The notes beneath the pieces were generated by a model that was not told where the DNA came from, ran no database searches, and saw nothing but the letters and a program-made list of their open reading frames with translations. The position numbers and the translations under genes are program-made. From Methylicorpusculum sp. (lineage in GTDB: Bacteria; Pseudomonadota; Gammaproteobacteria; Methylococcales; Methylomonadaceae), in assembly GCF_030651835.1 (NCBI RefSeq), contig NZ_JAUSBX010000095.1, forward strand, positions 1-51,626: DNA of 51,626 nt, in the 5' to 3' direction. Within the stretch, counting starts at the first letter, position 1; each line of letters opens with the position of its first letter. Of the stretch, positions 1 to 8,667 are shown one piece after another.

Positions 1-112
1 ATTTTATTGGGTGTAGGTGCTTGATTTCAAAGGACGCATGAATACATCCTTGTAGCTCTCTGCAACATCCCTGTTGCAGAAGCCTTTTCAATCAATCACC
101 TACACCTTCTTT
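1..112 (+). repeat. Short interspersed inverted-repeat element, family A copy 1
   Basis: The element begins with ATTTTATTGGGTGTAGGT and its right end near 93-106 reads caatcacctacacc, so the ends are inverted repeats of each other. The interior has a second palindrome (tgcaacatccctgttgca, about 61-78). Related copies lie at 12385-12487 (minus orientation, diverged) and 34873-34978. The reverse complement of this copy's first 18 bases reappears exactly at the right end of the 34.9 kb copy. It has no coding capacity, so it resembles a MITE or REP-like element. The window starts at its edge, so the left boundary is uncertain. Confidence 0.75.
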
Positions 113-158
113 TTCAAGCGGGCGAGTAGTTACAAAATTAACTTAATTATGTCGAGCG

Positions 159-255
159 CGTCATTCCGGCAGGGATTGCCGGAATCCAGGTCACATGGAT
201 AGCTCGAAGCTTACCCTCCATGGCACTGAATGCCCTTTTCCAGAAGGGCATGACG
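159..255. repeat. Interspersed palindromic repeat (cgtcattccgg type)
   Basis: The stretch starts CGTCATTCCGGCAGGGATTG and ends in catgacg, which is roughly inverted relative to the start. It holds two internal hairpins, one of them cattccggcagggattgccggaatc. This pattern is common between genes in many gammaproteobacteria. Only one copy was found in the window, so calling it dispersed is inference. The whole interval 113-296 holds no gene. Confidence 0.5.
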
Positions 256-296
256 GGCTTATGGATTGAGCTGAAATATCTTGCTTATCACGAAAA

Positions 297-3200
297 TTAA
301 TGATGCAAATGCGCCGAAAGCCATCGTTCGGCAATTTCAACGGCGATTCCCTTGCGTTCCGCATAGTCTTCTAACTGGTCATTTTCAATTTTTCCCACAT
401 TGAAATATTGTGATTCCGGATGGGAAAAATACCAGCCACTGACCGCCGATGCCGGATACATGGCAAAACTTTCAGTCAATTCAATCCCGGTCGTGGGCGT
501 CACGTTCAGCAATTTAAACAATTTACTTTTTTCTGTGTGATCAGGGCAAGCAGGGTATCCGGGCGCGGGCCTTATACCCTGATAAGACTCACTGATAAGT
601 GCTTGCGCATCATAAGCTTCATTTTTGGCATAACCCCAATAGTCTTTTCGCACTGCCTGATGCATATATTCTGCAAAAGCTTCAGCAAGTCTATCGGCCA
701 GAGCCTTCAGCATAATGGAACTGTAATCGTCATGATCCTGCTCAAACTCCGCTAACTTTTCCTCTATGCCGATGCCTGTCGTTACGGCGAAGCCGCCGAT
801 ATAATCAGCTTTATGACTGTCTTCAGGGGCGACGAAGTCTGACAGGCAATAATTGGGATGTCCCGGCGCCTTCAAACCCTGCTGGCGCAAATGATGCAGT
901 GTTTCCAGCTTTTCCTGACGGCTGTCATCTGTGAACAGAACAATATCATCCTCCTGGCTGTTTGCAGGAAAAAAGCCTATCACTGCTCTGGCTTTAAGCC
1001 ATTTTTCATTAATTATTTTCTTCAACATGCTTTGGGCATCTTCAAATAATTTTCTGGCTTCAACCCCAACCACTTTATCGTCAAATATTTTCGGGTATTT
1101 TCCGGCCAGCTCCCATGTCTGGAAAAACGGGGTCCAGTCTATATACCAAACCAGGGTATCCAATGGAAAATTATCGAATACTTTGGTTCCTAAAAAGCTG
1201 GGCTTGCAAGGCTCAAAGTCCTTCCACAAGAATTTGTTATTTCTAGCGTCTTCCAATGAATGTTGTTTTCCTTTTGCTTTACGGCCTTTATGACGCTCCC
1301 TGACTTCTTTGTATTCTTCTCGGGTTTTCGCGACAAAGGGTGCTTTCAAATCATCACTTAGCAAGTTACTGGCCACACCTACGCTACGGGACGCATCGGT
1401 CACGTAAATCACCGGACCGTGATAATTGGGCTCAATTTTCACGGCTGTATGAGCCCGTGATGTGGTTGCTCCGCCTATCAACAGAGGAATATCAAAACCT
1501 TGCCGCTCCATTTCTTTGGCCATATGCACCATTTCATCGAGTGATGGCGTGATTAATCCACTCAGACCAATAATATCGACTTTTTCGTCCCGAGCTGTTT
1601 GCAGGATTTTTTCGGCCGGTACCATCACCCCTAAGTCGATGACTTTGTAGTTGTTACACTGTAAAACCACGCCGACAATATTTTTACCGATATCATGCAC
1701 ATCGCCTTTAACGGTAGCCATCAGGATAGTGCCGTTCGTTTGCACCTCACCCGACTGCTCTGCCTGCATAAACGGCATCAAAAATGCGACCGATTTTTTC
1801 ATGACGCGCGCCGACTTAACGACCTGGGGTAAAAACATTTTACCGGCACCGAATAAATCTCCGACTACATTCATGCCGTCCATCAATGGGCCTTCAATGA
1901 CATGCAAAGGTTTTTCGGCTTGCTGACGCGCTTCTTCAGTGTCTTCATCAATGAAATCAGCAATGCCTTTGACTAATGCGTGCTCCAAACGTTTATTGAC
2001 AGGCCAGCTTCTCCATTCAAGATCTTCCTTAACTGCCACACTGCCATCGCCACGGTATTTTTCAGCAATTGCCAATAATGTTTCTGTACCTGTTGACGTC
2101 CGGTTTAATACGACATCTTCAACCGCATCTCTCAGCTCTCTGGGTATATCTTCATAGATGGCGAGCTGTCCGGCATTGACGATCCCCATATCCATCCCGG
2201 CTTTGATTGCATGGTATAAAAATACGGCATGAATAGCTTCTCTTACGGGATTATTGCCTCGAAACGAGAACGATACATTGGATACGCCGCCTGAGATCAA
2301 AGCATGAGGCATGGTCCTTTTGATTTCTTGAGTTGCCTGGATAAAATCCATGCCATAGTTGTTATGCTCATCAATACCCGTTGCTATGGCAAAGATATTG
2401 GGATCAAATATAATGTCTTCCGCAGGAAAGTTGATTTTTTCAGTCAATAGCGTATAGGCTCTTTGACAGATGTTGATTTTCTTTTCCAGTGTGTCCGCCT
2501 GGCCTTCTTCGTCGAAGGCCATAACAACCGCCGCCGCACCATAACGTCGAATGAGCTTTGCATGCTCAAGGAAAACCGCCTCGCCTTCTTTTAGCGAGAT
2601 TGAATTTACGATGCCTTTGCCTTGAATGCATTTTAATCCGGCTTCCAAAATATCCCATTTTGATGAGTCCAGCATAATCGGTACTTTGGAGATGTCCGGC
2701 TCTGCTGCAATAAGCCGTAAGAATCTGACCATCGCATCTTGAGACTCCAACATGCCTTCATCCATGTTGATATCGATAATCTGCGCACCGTTTTCTACCT
2801 GTTCCTTGGCGACTTCCAGTGCAGCCTCATAATTTTCTTCTACGATCAGGCGTTTAAACTTTGCCGAGCCGGTGACATTGGTTCTTTCGCCAACATTGAC
2901 GAACAAGGAGCTGGGGCCAATGTTCATTGGCTCTAATCCGGATAACCGGCATTGCTTTTCAATAGTCGGAATAACTCTCGGACTAAAATTCTGCACACTG
3001 TTGGCAATGGCCCGGATATGATCGGGCGTTGTCCCGCAACATCCGCCAATGATATTCAAATAACCACTTGCCGCCCACTCAGCGATATGCACAGCCATAT
3101 CTTCAGGCGACTCATCATATTCACCGAATTCATTCGGTAGCCCTGCGTTAGGGTGTGCAGAAACATACACATCAGCGATACCGGAAATTTCTTCTATATG

Positions 3201-3986
3201 CTGGCGTAATTCTTTTGCGCCCAACGCACAGTTAAATCCAAAAGAAATAGGCTCCACATGGCGCAGTGAATTCCAGAATGCTGCAACAGTTTGTCCTGAT
3301 AGGGTTCTTCCTGATGCATCCGTGATGGTCCCGGAAATCATCACCGGCAATTTATAACCCAGGGTTTCAAAATATTGATCTACCGCAAAAACAGCCGCTT
3401 TGGCATTGAGCGTGTCGAATATCGTCTCAATCAGGATAATATCAGCACCACCATCAATCAAACCACGCGTAGCCTCAGTATAGGCTTCAACCAGTTCTTC
3501 AAAGGTAACATTGCGATATCCCGGATCGTTCACATCCGGCGACATGGATGCCGTTCTGTTGGTTGGACCTAAAACACCGGCAACAAATCTCGGCTTGTCA
3601 GGGGTCTTATGACTTATTTCATCAACTGCCAGTTTGGCTAAGCGTGCTGACTCAATATTAATTTCATAGGCCAAGTCCGACATTTGATAATCCGCCATAG
3701 CAATCTTGGTGGAATTAAATGTATTCGTTTCAACGATGTCGGCACCCGCTTCCAGGTAAGCCAAGTGAATTGATTTAATGATTTCCGGCTGCGTCAAAGA
3801 TAAAAGATCATTATTGCCTTTTAAATCAACCGGCCAATCTGAAAATCTTTCACCTCGATAATCTTTTTCCTCGAGACGATAACTTTGAATCATTGTCCCC
3901 ATGGCGCCATCCAGAATTAAGATTCGCTTGGATAATAGTTGCTTCAGGACAGCTGTTTTTGTCATTGAGTTGTCAATCATATTCAT
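297..3986 (-). CDS. metH: Cobalamin-dependent methionine synthase
   Basis: MetH transfers a methyl group from 5-methyltetrahydrofolate through cobalamin to homocysteine, giving methionine in the cytoplasm. The 1229 residues match the E. coli enzyme (about 1227) and all four modules are visible in order. The homocysteine-binding domain ends in the zinc-ligand motif [10 protein letters not shown] (about residue 315). The pterin-binding domain spans about 350-620. The B12 domain has DVHDIGKN, with the cobalt-ligand His near residue 762. The C-terminal AdoMet reactivation domain contains the region around [10 protein letters not shown] and [12 protein letters not shown]. The start is uncertain: no strong ribosome site precedes M1, and M8 is an alternative. 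The gene is divergent from the DUF2970 gene with only 65 bases between. I see no cobalamin riboswitch in that gap. It is single and intact, so the organism needs B12 for this route. Confidence 0.97.
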   Translation of the reverse strand: MNMIDNSMTKTAVLKQLLSKRILILDGAMGTMIQSYRLEEKDYRGERFSDWPVDLKGNNDLLSLTQPEIIKSIHLAYLEAGADIVETNTFNSTKIAMADYQMSDLAYEINIESARLAKLAVDEISHKTPDKPRFVAGVLGPTNRTASMSPDVNDPGYRNVTFEELVEAYTEATRGLIDGGADIILIETIFDTLNAKAAVFAVDQYFETLGYKLPVMISGTITDASGRTLSGQTVAAFWNSLRHVEPISFGFNCALGAKELRQHIEEISGIADVYVSAHPNAGLPNEFGEYDESPEDMAVHIAEWAASGYLNIIGGCCGTTPDHIRAIANSVQNFSPRVIPTIEKQCRLSGLEPMNIGPSSLFVNVGERTNVTGSAKFKRLIVEENYEAALEVAKEQVENGAQIIDINMDEGMLESQDAMVRFLRLIAAEPDISKVPIMLDSSKWDILEAGLKCIQGKGIVNSISLKEGEAVFLEHAKLIRRYGAAAVVMAFDEEGQADTLEKKINICQRAYTLLTEKINFPAEDIIFDPNIFAIATGIDEHNNYGMDFIQATQEIKRTMPHALISGGVSNVSFSFRGNNPVREAIHAVFLYHAIKAGMDMGIVNAGQLAIYEDIPRELRDAVEDVVLNRTSTGTETLLAIAEKYRGDGSVAVKEDLEWRSWPVNKRLEHALVKGIADFIDEDTEEARQQAEKPLHVIEGPLMDGMNVVGDLFGAGKMFLPQVVKSARVMKKSVAFLMPFMQAEQSGEVQTNGTILMATVKGDVHDIGKNIVGVVLQCNNYKVIDLGVMVPAEKILQTARDEKVDIIGLSGLITPSLDEMVHMAKEMERQGFDIPLLIGGATTSRAHTAVKIEPNYHGPVIYVTDASRSVGVASNLLSDDLKAPFVAKTREEYKEVRERHKGRKAKGKQHSLEDARNNKFLWKDFEPCKPSFLGTKVFDNFPLDTLVWYIDWTPFFQTWELAGKYPKIFDDKVVGVEARKLFEDAQSMLKKIINEKWLKARAVIGFFPANSQEDDIVLFTDDSRQEKLETLHHLRQQGLKAPGHPNYCLSDFVAPEDSHKADYIGGFAVTTGIGIEEKLAEFEQDHDDYSSIMLKALADRLAEAFAEYMHQAVRKDYWGYAKNEAYDAQALISESYQGIRPAPGYPACPDHTEKSKLFKLLNVTPTTGIELTESFAMYPASAVSGWYFSHPESQYFNVGKIENDQLEDYAERKGIAVEIAERWLSAHLHH

Positions 3987-4051
3987 AATTAATTGTTGCC
4001 GGAATGATCAGCAGACTTTAGTATTCGGATCTGTTCGATACAGGAGAATTC

Positions 4052-4243
4052 ATGTCTAAAACTAATATTTTAACCGTCATTAAAAGTGTCTTAGCCGCTG
4101 CAATTGGTGTCCAAAGTGATCAAAATAGGAAAAAGGATTTCGAAGAGGGTTCCCTTTCCAGCTATATTATTGCTGGTTTAATATTTACTGTATTGTTTAT
4201 CTTGGCACTCAGTTTTTTGGTATCCAGAATTATTGGTAGTTAA
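4052..4243 (+). CDS. DUF2970 family small membrane protein
   Basis: This 63-residue protein has the DUF2970 pattern. It opens with an N-terminal stretch containing VIKSVLAAAIGVQSDQNRKKDFEEGS, split here around the GVQS and DFE signatures. A single C-terminal membrane span follows at about residues 37-58. The family is widespread in proteobacteria and has no known function. The start is well supported by AGGAG about six bases before the ATG. The gene stands alone, divergent from metH, and is followed by a strong bidirectional terminator. Confidence 0.85.
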   Translation: MSKTNILTVIKSVLAAAIGVQSDQNRKKDFEEGSLSSYIIAGLIFTVLFILALSFLVSRIIGS

Positions 4244-4300
4244 GCAATTTATATGAAAAAGGAATGTTCAAAAACTACAACTAATCATTTAAAGCTTTAA

Positions 4301-4344
4301 AACAGCAAAAAAAACCCAAGTAAAACTTGGGTTTTTTTTGCTGT
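4301..4344. terminator. Bidirectional rho-independent terminator
   Basis: A near-perfect stem is formed by cagcaaaaaaaacccaagt and acttgggttttttttgctg around a short loop. It has T runs on both strands. It sits between the plus-strand DUF2970 gene and the minus-strand gene at 4360-4782, so it can end both transcripts. Confidence 0.92.
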
Positions 4345-4359
4345 GCCGTCTAATTTACT

Positions 4360-4782
4360 TTATTCAGATGTTTTAAAGCTATTTTTTATACCTATAAATA
4401 ATTCTTTCCAGCCACTAAAAATTCCAGCTACTGTAAGTGGCTCTTTCAAGATCAATTTGGTCTTGACTATACCAACACTAATTATGCCTGCCAAAGGGGG
4501 TAATACTTCGAAAATCACTGACAATATCATGCCGCCAAAACTTTGCGAACCACCCGTTTTTCTGTCGCCAATGCTGGTCAACTCTCTGTCATAAGTAGGA
4601 TTAATTTCAACACCTTTCATCCCGTCAATGATCCAGATGTTTAAATTGACAAAAAGTACTTGCACGGTCAAAAACAAAACCGAACAAACAGCAACCCAAA
4701 ACAAAACGTTGTTTACCTTAGCTCTACTCGCTGATTGGAAAACCCAAAGGGCAACCAACACCATTATAATTCCGCCTATCAT
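4360..4782 (-). CDS. Hypothetical membrane protein, three predicted spans
   Basis: I do not recognise this 140-residue protein. Hydrophobic segments at about 1-16, 26-48 and 83-105 suggest three membrane spans. The polar loop at 52-80 is rich in Gly, Asp and Lys (GDRKTGGSQ). The start is supported by AAGAAGG seven bases upstream of the ATG. It lies 27 bases downstream of the secreted-protein gene at 4810-5208, probably in the same transcript, which would end at the terminator at 4301-4344. No function is proposed. Confidence 0.7.
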   Translation of the reverse strand: MIGGIIMVLVALWVFQSASRAKVNNVLFWVAVCSVLFLTVQVLFVNLNIWIIDGMKGVEINPTYDRELTSIGDRKTGGSQSFGGMILSVIFEVLPPLAGIISVGIVKTKLILKEPLTVAGIFSGWKELFIGIKNSFKTSE

Positions 4783-4809
4783 TGTTATACCTTCTTGAAA
4801 ATTTAATTA

Positions 4810-5208
4810 TTATATTTTTGTTAAAAAGAAATAGAGGAAGGTACATTTGAGTACCATGTCAGAACCTTCTTTCTCAATCACTTTACATGTTTCATATTTT
4901 TCTCTACCAGGAGTTGATTGTTTTTTAATCATTCCTCCTTCAACACTGTATTTTAAGGGTATTTCGAACGATTTTGTCCGTCCACCAGTGTCTATTGCTT
5001 TCGTTTGAAGAACGCCATCTTGCCTAAATTCCCACTGAACATTTAATAGTTTTTTTTCTCCATCCAGTTTTGTTGCTTCTGCAGTTACACTCCAGGCGCC
5101 AATAATATCAGATTGATCTTTCAGCATAACATCAGCATTTGCTGCCAGCGCCATTGTCATTGCTGCCAAGCCACAACTTAATTTGTAACATAATTTTTTT
5201 ATCATCAA
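4810..5208 (-). CDS. Hypothetical periplasmic protein, lipocalin-like
   Basis: This 132-residue protein starts with a signal peptide: MIKK, a hydrophobic run, then cleavage likely after ANA near residue 25. The mature part contains IIGAWSVTAEAT and alternating polar/hydrophobic strands, which suggests a small beta-sandwich or lipocalin-like fold. Two cysteines (CKVIEK and LKCTF) near the C-terminus could form a disulfide. It is probably cotranscribed with the membrane protein gene 27 bases downstream. The fold assignment is a weak inference and no substrate is implied. Confidence 0.65.
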   Translation of the reverse strand: MMIKKLCYKLSCGLAAMTMALAANADVMLKDQSDIIGAWSVTAEATKLDGEKKLLNVQWEFRQDGVLQTKAIDTGGRTKSFEIPLKYSVEGGMIKKQSTPGREKYETCKVIEKEGSDMVLKCTFLYFFLTKI

Positions 5209-5323
5209 CCAGTCCTCATCATGATCTAGTTTACCTACGGAATTTGATTATACCACACGGTATAACGAGCACTAATTTAGTAACCCATCATTACATTTTA
5301 AAATTAACAGCCTTACTTTTTTC

Positions 5324-5351
5324 TTGACTTTATTTTTACCTGAAGTATTAT
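5324..5351 (+). promoter_or_regulatory. Sigma70-like promoter for the 43-residue protein gene
   Basis: TTGACT (5324-5329) and TATTAT (5346-5351) are separated by 16 bases, five of six matches to consensus in each box. The predicted start lies near 5358, giving a leader of about 55 bases before the small gene at 5414. The 5209-5323 part of this gap shows nothing else clear. Confidence 0.65.
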
Positions 5352-5413
5352 AAATGGCTCATTTGCTATGCAAATAGCGCTTTCAATAATTAATAATTAC
5401 AGGTGGGACACTC

Positions 5414-5545
5414 ATGGGTGCGATCTTAGATCTAACTGAAATGTTAAAAGAGCCAGCTGGCATGGTCGGCGCAATCGTTGTAATTGCTGCGGGTTACTTC
5501 CTAGTAAAATGGGTATTTGCCGAACCTAAAGACGAAGACAAATAA
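5414..5545 (+). CDS. Small single-span membrane protein (43 residues)
   Basis: ATG at 5414 opens a 43-codon frame ending in two adjacent in-frame stops. It is preceded by the purine-rich AGGTGGGA ribosome site. The protein has a short amphipathic N-terminus (MGAILDLTEMLKEPAG), one membrane span at about residues 17-36, and a charged tail ending KDEDK. A promoter lies upstream and a strong hairpin terminator 30 bases downstream, so it looks like a compact, separately expressed gene. I do not recognise the family. The acidic C-terminal tail and single span resemble small accessory subunits of membrane complexes, but that is only analogy. Confidence 0.7.
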   Translation: MGAILDLTEMLKEPAGMVGAIVVIAAGYFLVKWVFAEPKDEDK

Positions 5546-5576
5546 TAAGTCTAAAAACTGCTCTTTTTCAAAATCT

Positions 5577-5620
5577 AGGCCGTTGACTAAGATCTGATCT
5601 TATCACGGCCTTATTTTTTT
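5577..5620 (+). terminator. Rho-independent terminator
   Basis: The outer stem aggccgt/acggcct encloses an inner near-palindrome (gataagatcagatcttagtc on the opposite strand). It is followed by tatttttttcc. It ends the transcript of the 43-residue protein gene and separates it from the HTTM gene. Confidence 0.85.
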
Positions 5621-5666
5621 CCATCAATTTATACTTTATACTTTATACATTTGCTTAAAGCTTTCA

Positions 5667-7562
5667 ATGTATAAATATATAAGAAATAGAATTAATCATC
5701 TATATAGTCAAAAAGCCCCAGCGATTGGCATTGGCCTATACCGCTCTTTATACGGACTTGTCACTCTCCAAGAAATAATATTTCTAATCTACTTTAATCA
5801 CTTGATATTTGACCCTATACCGTATATAGACGTCGAATACCCAATGATACCTTTCTTCCTTTGCCTTTGGGCAATAAACTCTTTTTTTATATTTATTGGC
5901 TATCAGTGCCAAATCACACTAATAATAAACTATATATTTTGGATAGTTTTTGTCCAATTTACGCCTATGCAACGCGACTTTGACGGTGGATTTGACGCGT
6001 TTATGATTGGCGCAGGTTTTTTTCTATTGTTTTTACCTACTGAGAAAGCATTTAGTATCGATCAACTTAGAAATAGGTTAACCAACCCTTTTTTTCATCT
6101 TTACAAAAAATCAATCAACGAGATACCAGTTCTTTGTTATTACATCCCCATACTTTTTTGCCTTGGCTTTCTTTATTTTGACTCTGCCATACATAAGCTT
6201 TTTGCCGAGCACTGGAGAAATGGGCTAGGCGCCTGGCTTCCTTCAACTCAGCCTTATTACATCTCTGTTATTGATTTTTCCTGGCTTTTAAATCAACAAT
6301 ACTTGCAAAAGTTTATTGGTTATTTGATTTTTGCCTTCCAATTCTCATTTGTCTTTTTATTTTTTAATCGCTATTTACAACCCATATATTTATTCATAGG
6401 CATTGGCTTACATGCAGGTATCGCATTATCTTTAAATATCTATCCCTTTGGTGTAGGTATGTTAATTTTTTATATTCTTATGATTCCATTTTCTTGGTGG
6501 AATTATCTTACGTTAAAGATAGAATTCAATACTCCAAAGTTGATTGTTTTTTATGATAAAAACTGTCCGCTTTGCAATAGAACCGTATTCATACTAAAAC
6601 ATTTTGATATTTTTAATAATCTATTATTTTTAAATGCACAAGACCATGCTCACAATCATTATCAATTAGCAGACTTACCTATTGATATCTTGCTGACTGA
6701 TCTTTACGCAATTGATAGCCATAATGTATATAAAGGCCTGGATACTTACATCAATATATTATTTAAAATGCGTTATTTATCCCCACTTGGCTTGGCACTT
6801 AAAATCCCAGGGATTTACCATTTTGCTAGAATGAAGTACCGCAATATTGCCGATAATCGTCTTCGTAATCCTTGCGACATCCTCTGCCATAAACCTCTAC
6901 CGATTAGATCTTTTAGTTTTTACAGCCTTATTTTTGAAGCCCCCGATCAATTAGCTCAAAAAATTAATCTTTCTAAACTAACTAAGGCTCTTTTATTAAT
7001 AGCCATCCTTCAGCTCAATAGCACCATTCATTATGGACTTCTATACAGGCTTAATATCGACCTAAAAAATTCTTCTTTAGGACTTACCCTTCATCAAGCC
7101 AGTAACTCGCTGTTAATGCTTTCTCAGACCTTCATTGGCATAATTCCTCACGCCTTATACCTTCACGATCACTTTGCCGGGTACAATCAAATATATGCGA
7201 TCACCTACCTTGATAAAAATGGAAATGAGCAATGGCTACCCTTTATCAATCAAGAAGGTCGAATTCTGGCGCCTCATTGGGGCAGAGTTCATTCTATGTG
7301 GGCAAATATCGCAGTCACCCCTCATGTTGATTTTAAACGGCTAAATAAATTTATCATGAAAATTACCGCTTATTGGGCTCCAAAATTAGGTTTGTCACTC
7401 GCGAATGCTACTTTTTACATTAAAACTAAACCAAACATTTCACCTAACTATTGGATTCACGACCTCCGTAAAATCAACTTATCTAATGAGTGGACAACCA
7501 CAGGAGTTGCGACCTGGAGAGACTTTACTTTCGCTTCTGATCTATCTTCTGACCATGATTAG
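5667..7562 (+). CDS. HTTM-domain membrane protein fused to a DCC (DUF393) thiol-disulfide domain
   Basis: This is a 631-residue multi-span protein. Residues 1-285 form a polytopic HTTM-type region, the bacterial relative of vitamin K-dependent gamma-carboxylase. It has a GIGLYRSLYG start and many membrane helices. Residues 290-405 form a DCC/DUF393 domain with FYDKNCPLCN, whose paired Cys300 and Cys303 mark a thiol-disulfide site. Residues 430-631 are a further membrane-anchored region that I cannot assign. Its closing part (about 500-600) is soluble and contains HWGRVHSMWANIAV. The gene is markedly AT-rich compared with the housekeeping genes, which hints at transfer or relaxed codon use. 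It is followed at 122 bases by a 38-residue lipoprotein gene. HTTM and DCC domains are known separately and in adjacency. The substrate is unknown. Confidence 0.85.
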   Translation: MYKYIRNRINHLYSQKAPAIGIGLYRSLYGLVTLQEIIFLIYFNHLIFDPIPYIDVEYPMIPFFLCLWAINSFFIFIGYQCQITLIINYIFWIVFVQFTPMQRDFDGGFDAFMIGAGFFLLFLPTEKAFSIDQLRNRLTNPFFHLYKKSINEIPVLCYYIPILFCLGFLYFDSAIHKLFAEHWRNGLGAWLPSTQPYYISVIDFSWLLNQQYLQKFIGYLIFAFQFSFVFLFFNRYLQPIYLFIGIGLHAGIALSLNIYPFGVGMLIFYILMIPFSWWNYLTLKIEFNTPKLIVFYDKNCPLCNRTVFILKHFDIFNNLLFLNAQDHAHNHYQLADLPIDILLTDLYAIDSHNVYKGLDTYINILFKMRYLSPLGLALKIPGIYHFARMKYRNIADNRLRNPCDILCHKPLPIRSFSFYSLIFEAPDQLAQKINLSKLTKALLLIAILQLNSTIHYGLLYRLNIDLKNSSLGLTLHQASNSLLMLSQTFIGIIPHALYLHDHFAGYNQIYAITYLDKNGNEQWLPFINQEGRILAPHWGRVHSMWANIAVTPHVDFKRLNKFIMKITAYWAPKLGLSLANATFYIKTKPNISPNYWIHDLRKINLSNEWTTTGVATWRDFTFASDLSSDHD

Positions 7563-7683
7563 TGACTTTTTTTATTCAAAATACAAGTTGCATAGCTTTT
7601 TTTCTCGTGATATAAAATACCTGTGCTATATGATTAGTACTTTATATAAATAAAATAATTCTATAGAAATTTTGGAGGATAGT

Positions 7684-7800
7684 ATGAAAAAAGTTATATC
7701 TCTTTTAGCAATGGCATTAATGATTGTTGGCTTGTCAGGTTGCTTAGACGATCCTGATTCATCAAAACAAAAAGTAGAGCAATCTACAATTAGCCTATAA
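7684..7800 (+). CDS. Very small lipoprotein (38 residues)
   Basis: ATG at 7684 follows an excellent ribosome site (GGAGGATAGT). The protein starts MKKVIS, has a hydrophobic run and ends its signal peptide in the lipobox LSGC, with lipidated Cys20. Only 18 residues (CLDDPDSSKQKVEQSTIS plus one) would remain after processing. Asp at +3 after the Cys does not decide the destination. A hairpin terminator follows eight bases after the stop. It may share a transcript with the HTTM-DCC gene. It resembles the small entericidin/LptM-like lipoproteins only in size. Confidence 0.75.
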   Translation: MKKVISLLAMALMIVGLSGCLDDPDSSKQKVEQSTISL

Positions 7801-7807
7801 TATTTTC

Positions 7808-7843
7808 AAAGCCCAACTTATTTTAAATATGTTGGGCTTTTTA
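7808..7843 (+). terminator. Rho-independent terminator
   Basis: The stem aaagcccaac/gttgggcttt closes over an A/T-rich loop and runs into TTTTTATC. It ends the HTTM-DCC/lipoprotein transcript. Confidence 0.9.
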
Positions 7844-8587
7844 TCGTCTTTTGGTTAGTTTCTTATTTTATTATTCGCCTAATATTAATCATCTTCGCAT
7901 TAAAGCTTTTTCCTCATTGCACAACATAAGAAATGTATTATCATTTTCTTATAAAAGATATATTTTCCCTTTATCTTATTTCCTCATATATTTCAGCTTT
8001 ATTTATCTTCTAAATTAAAATTCTCCGCTATTTGTTACCTTCTTTTTTCTTTATATTAAATTACATCTTATTTATTTTGTTGCCTTATAAAGAAAAATAA
8101 TTTTTTATTTAACTCTTGCACTTTCTTTGCTGAGATCTATAGAAAGGCTTCCGACTCTTCCCAATGCCATTTCCCTATCCAAAATTACGCTGATAATATT
8201 AAACTGTGAATTGCTGATATCACCTTCGACAGCCATACCTTGCATCCTTTGAATGCTAGATATTTCTTATACTATTCACGATGCAGTTAAGTTAAATTTA
8301 TTGAATCTACCTCAACAGTTCAACCTTAGCCTTTTCTATTTTTGTAATTTTCCAGCGTATCCTAGTCGATAAGCCATAACCCAACAGATGGACTTTTCAG
8401 AAGCCAAATGCTTCGATTACTGTACCAGGCTCTCCGGGCTTATCCGACCCCATCACATTTATCTTGTTGCTCCGTTGAGCAATTACTTATTTTTTTCCTT
8501 TTCTACAGAAATAACGAAACATTCCTTTATAAAATAATTAGGCAGCTCTATAGGACCATACACAAAAGTTTTCTAAATTTTTTTACT
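7844..8587. other. Gene-free AT-rich stretch with decayed repeats
   Basis: No frame here has both a ribosome site and a protein-like composition. The stretch is very AT-rich. Near 8200-8217 it holds aaactgtgaattgctga, a decayed relative of the terminal repeat of the element at 12165-12327. A diverged copy of the 42011-42115 repeat lies at about 8353-8452. Confidence 0.6.
8353..8452 (+). repeat. Decayed copy of the gtaggttgggtta inverted-repeat element
   Basis: The order of landmarks follows the intact element at 42011-42115: cagcgta, a degenerate left arm, gataagccataacccaac, atgcttcgatt, ctct, then a degenerate right arm. Both terminal arms have lost most of their complementarity. It looks like an old copy. 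Confidence 0.55.
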
Positions 8588-8626
8588 CAAAAAAAAACCC
8601 CTGGTTAATTACTTAACCAGGGGTTT
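8588..8626 (-). terminator. pmoCAB operon terminator
   Basis: A 14-base perfect stem (aaacccctggttaa with ttaaccaggggttt) is followed on the minus strand by a long T run. It lies 42 bases past the pmoB stop codon. Confidence 0.93.
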
Positions 8627-8667
8627 AGTTTTCTTAGTTAGATTTAACCTTAACTAAGGTCCAAACA

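Noticed and set aside
3987-4051. Cobalamin riboswitch upstream of metH
   Set aside because: The gap is only 65 bases, too short for a full riboswitch, and no B12-box-like sequence is seen.
8408-8608. 66-codon plus-strand frame between the lipoprotein gene and pmoB
   Set aside because: It crosses a decayed repeat and ends in the pmoB terminator, with no ribosome site.
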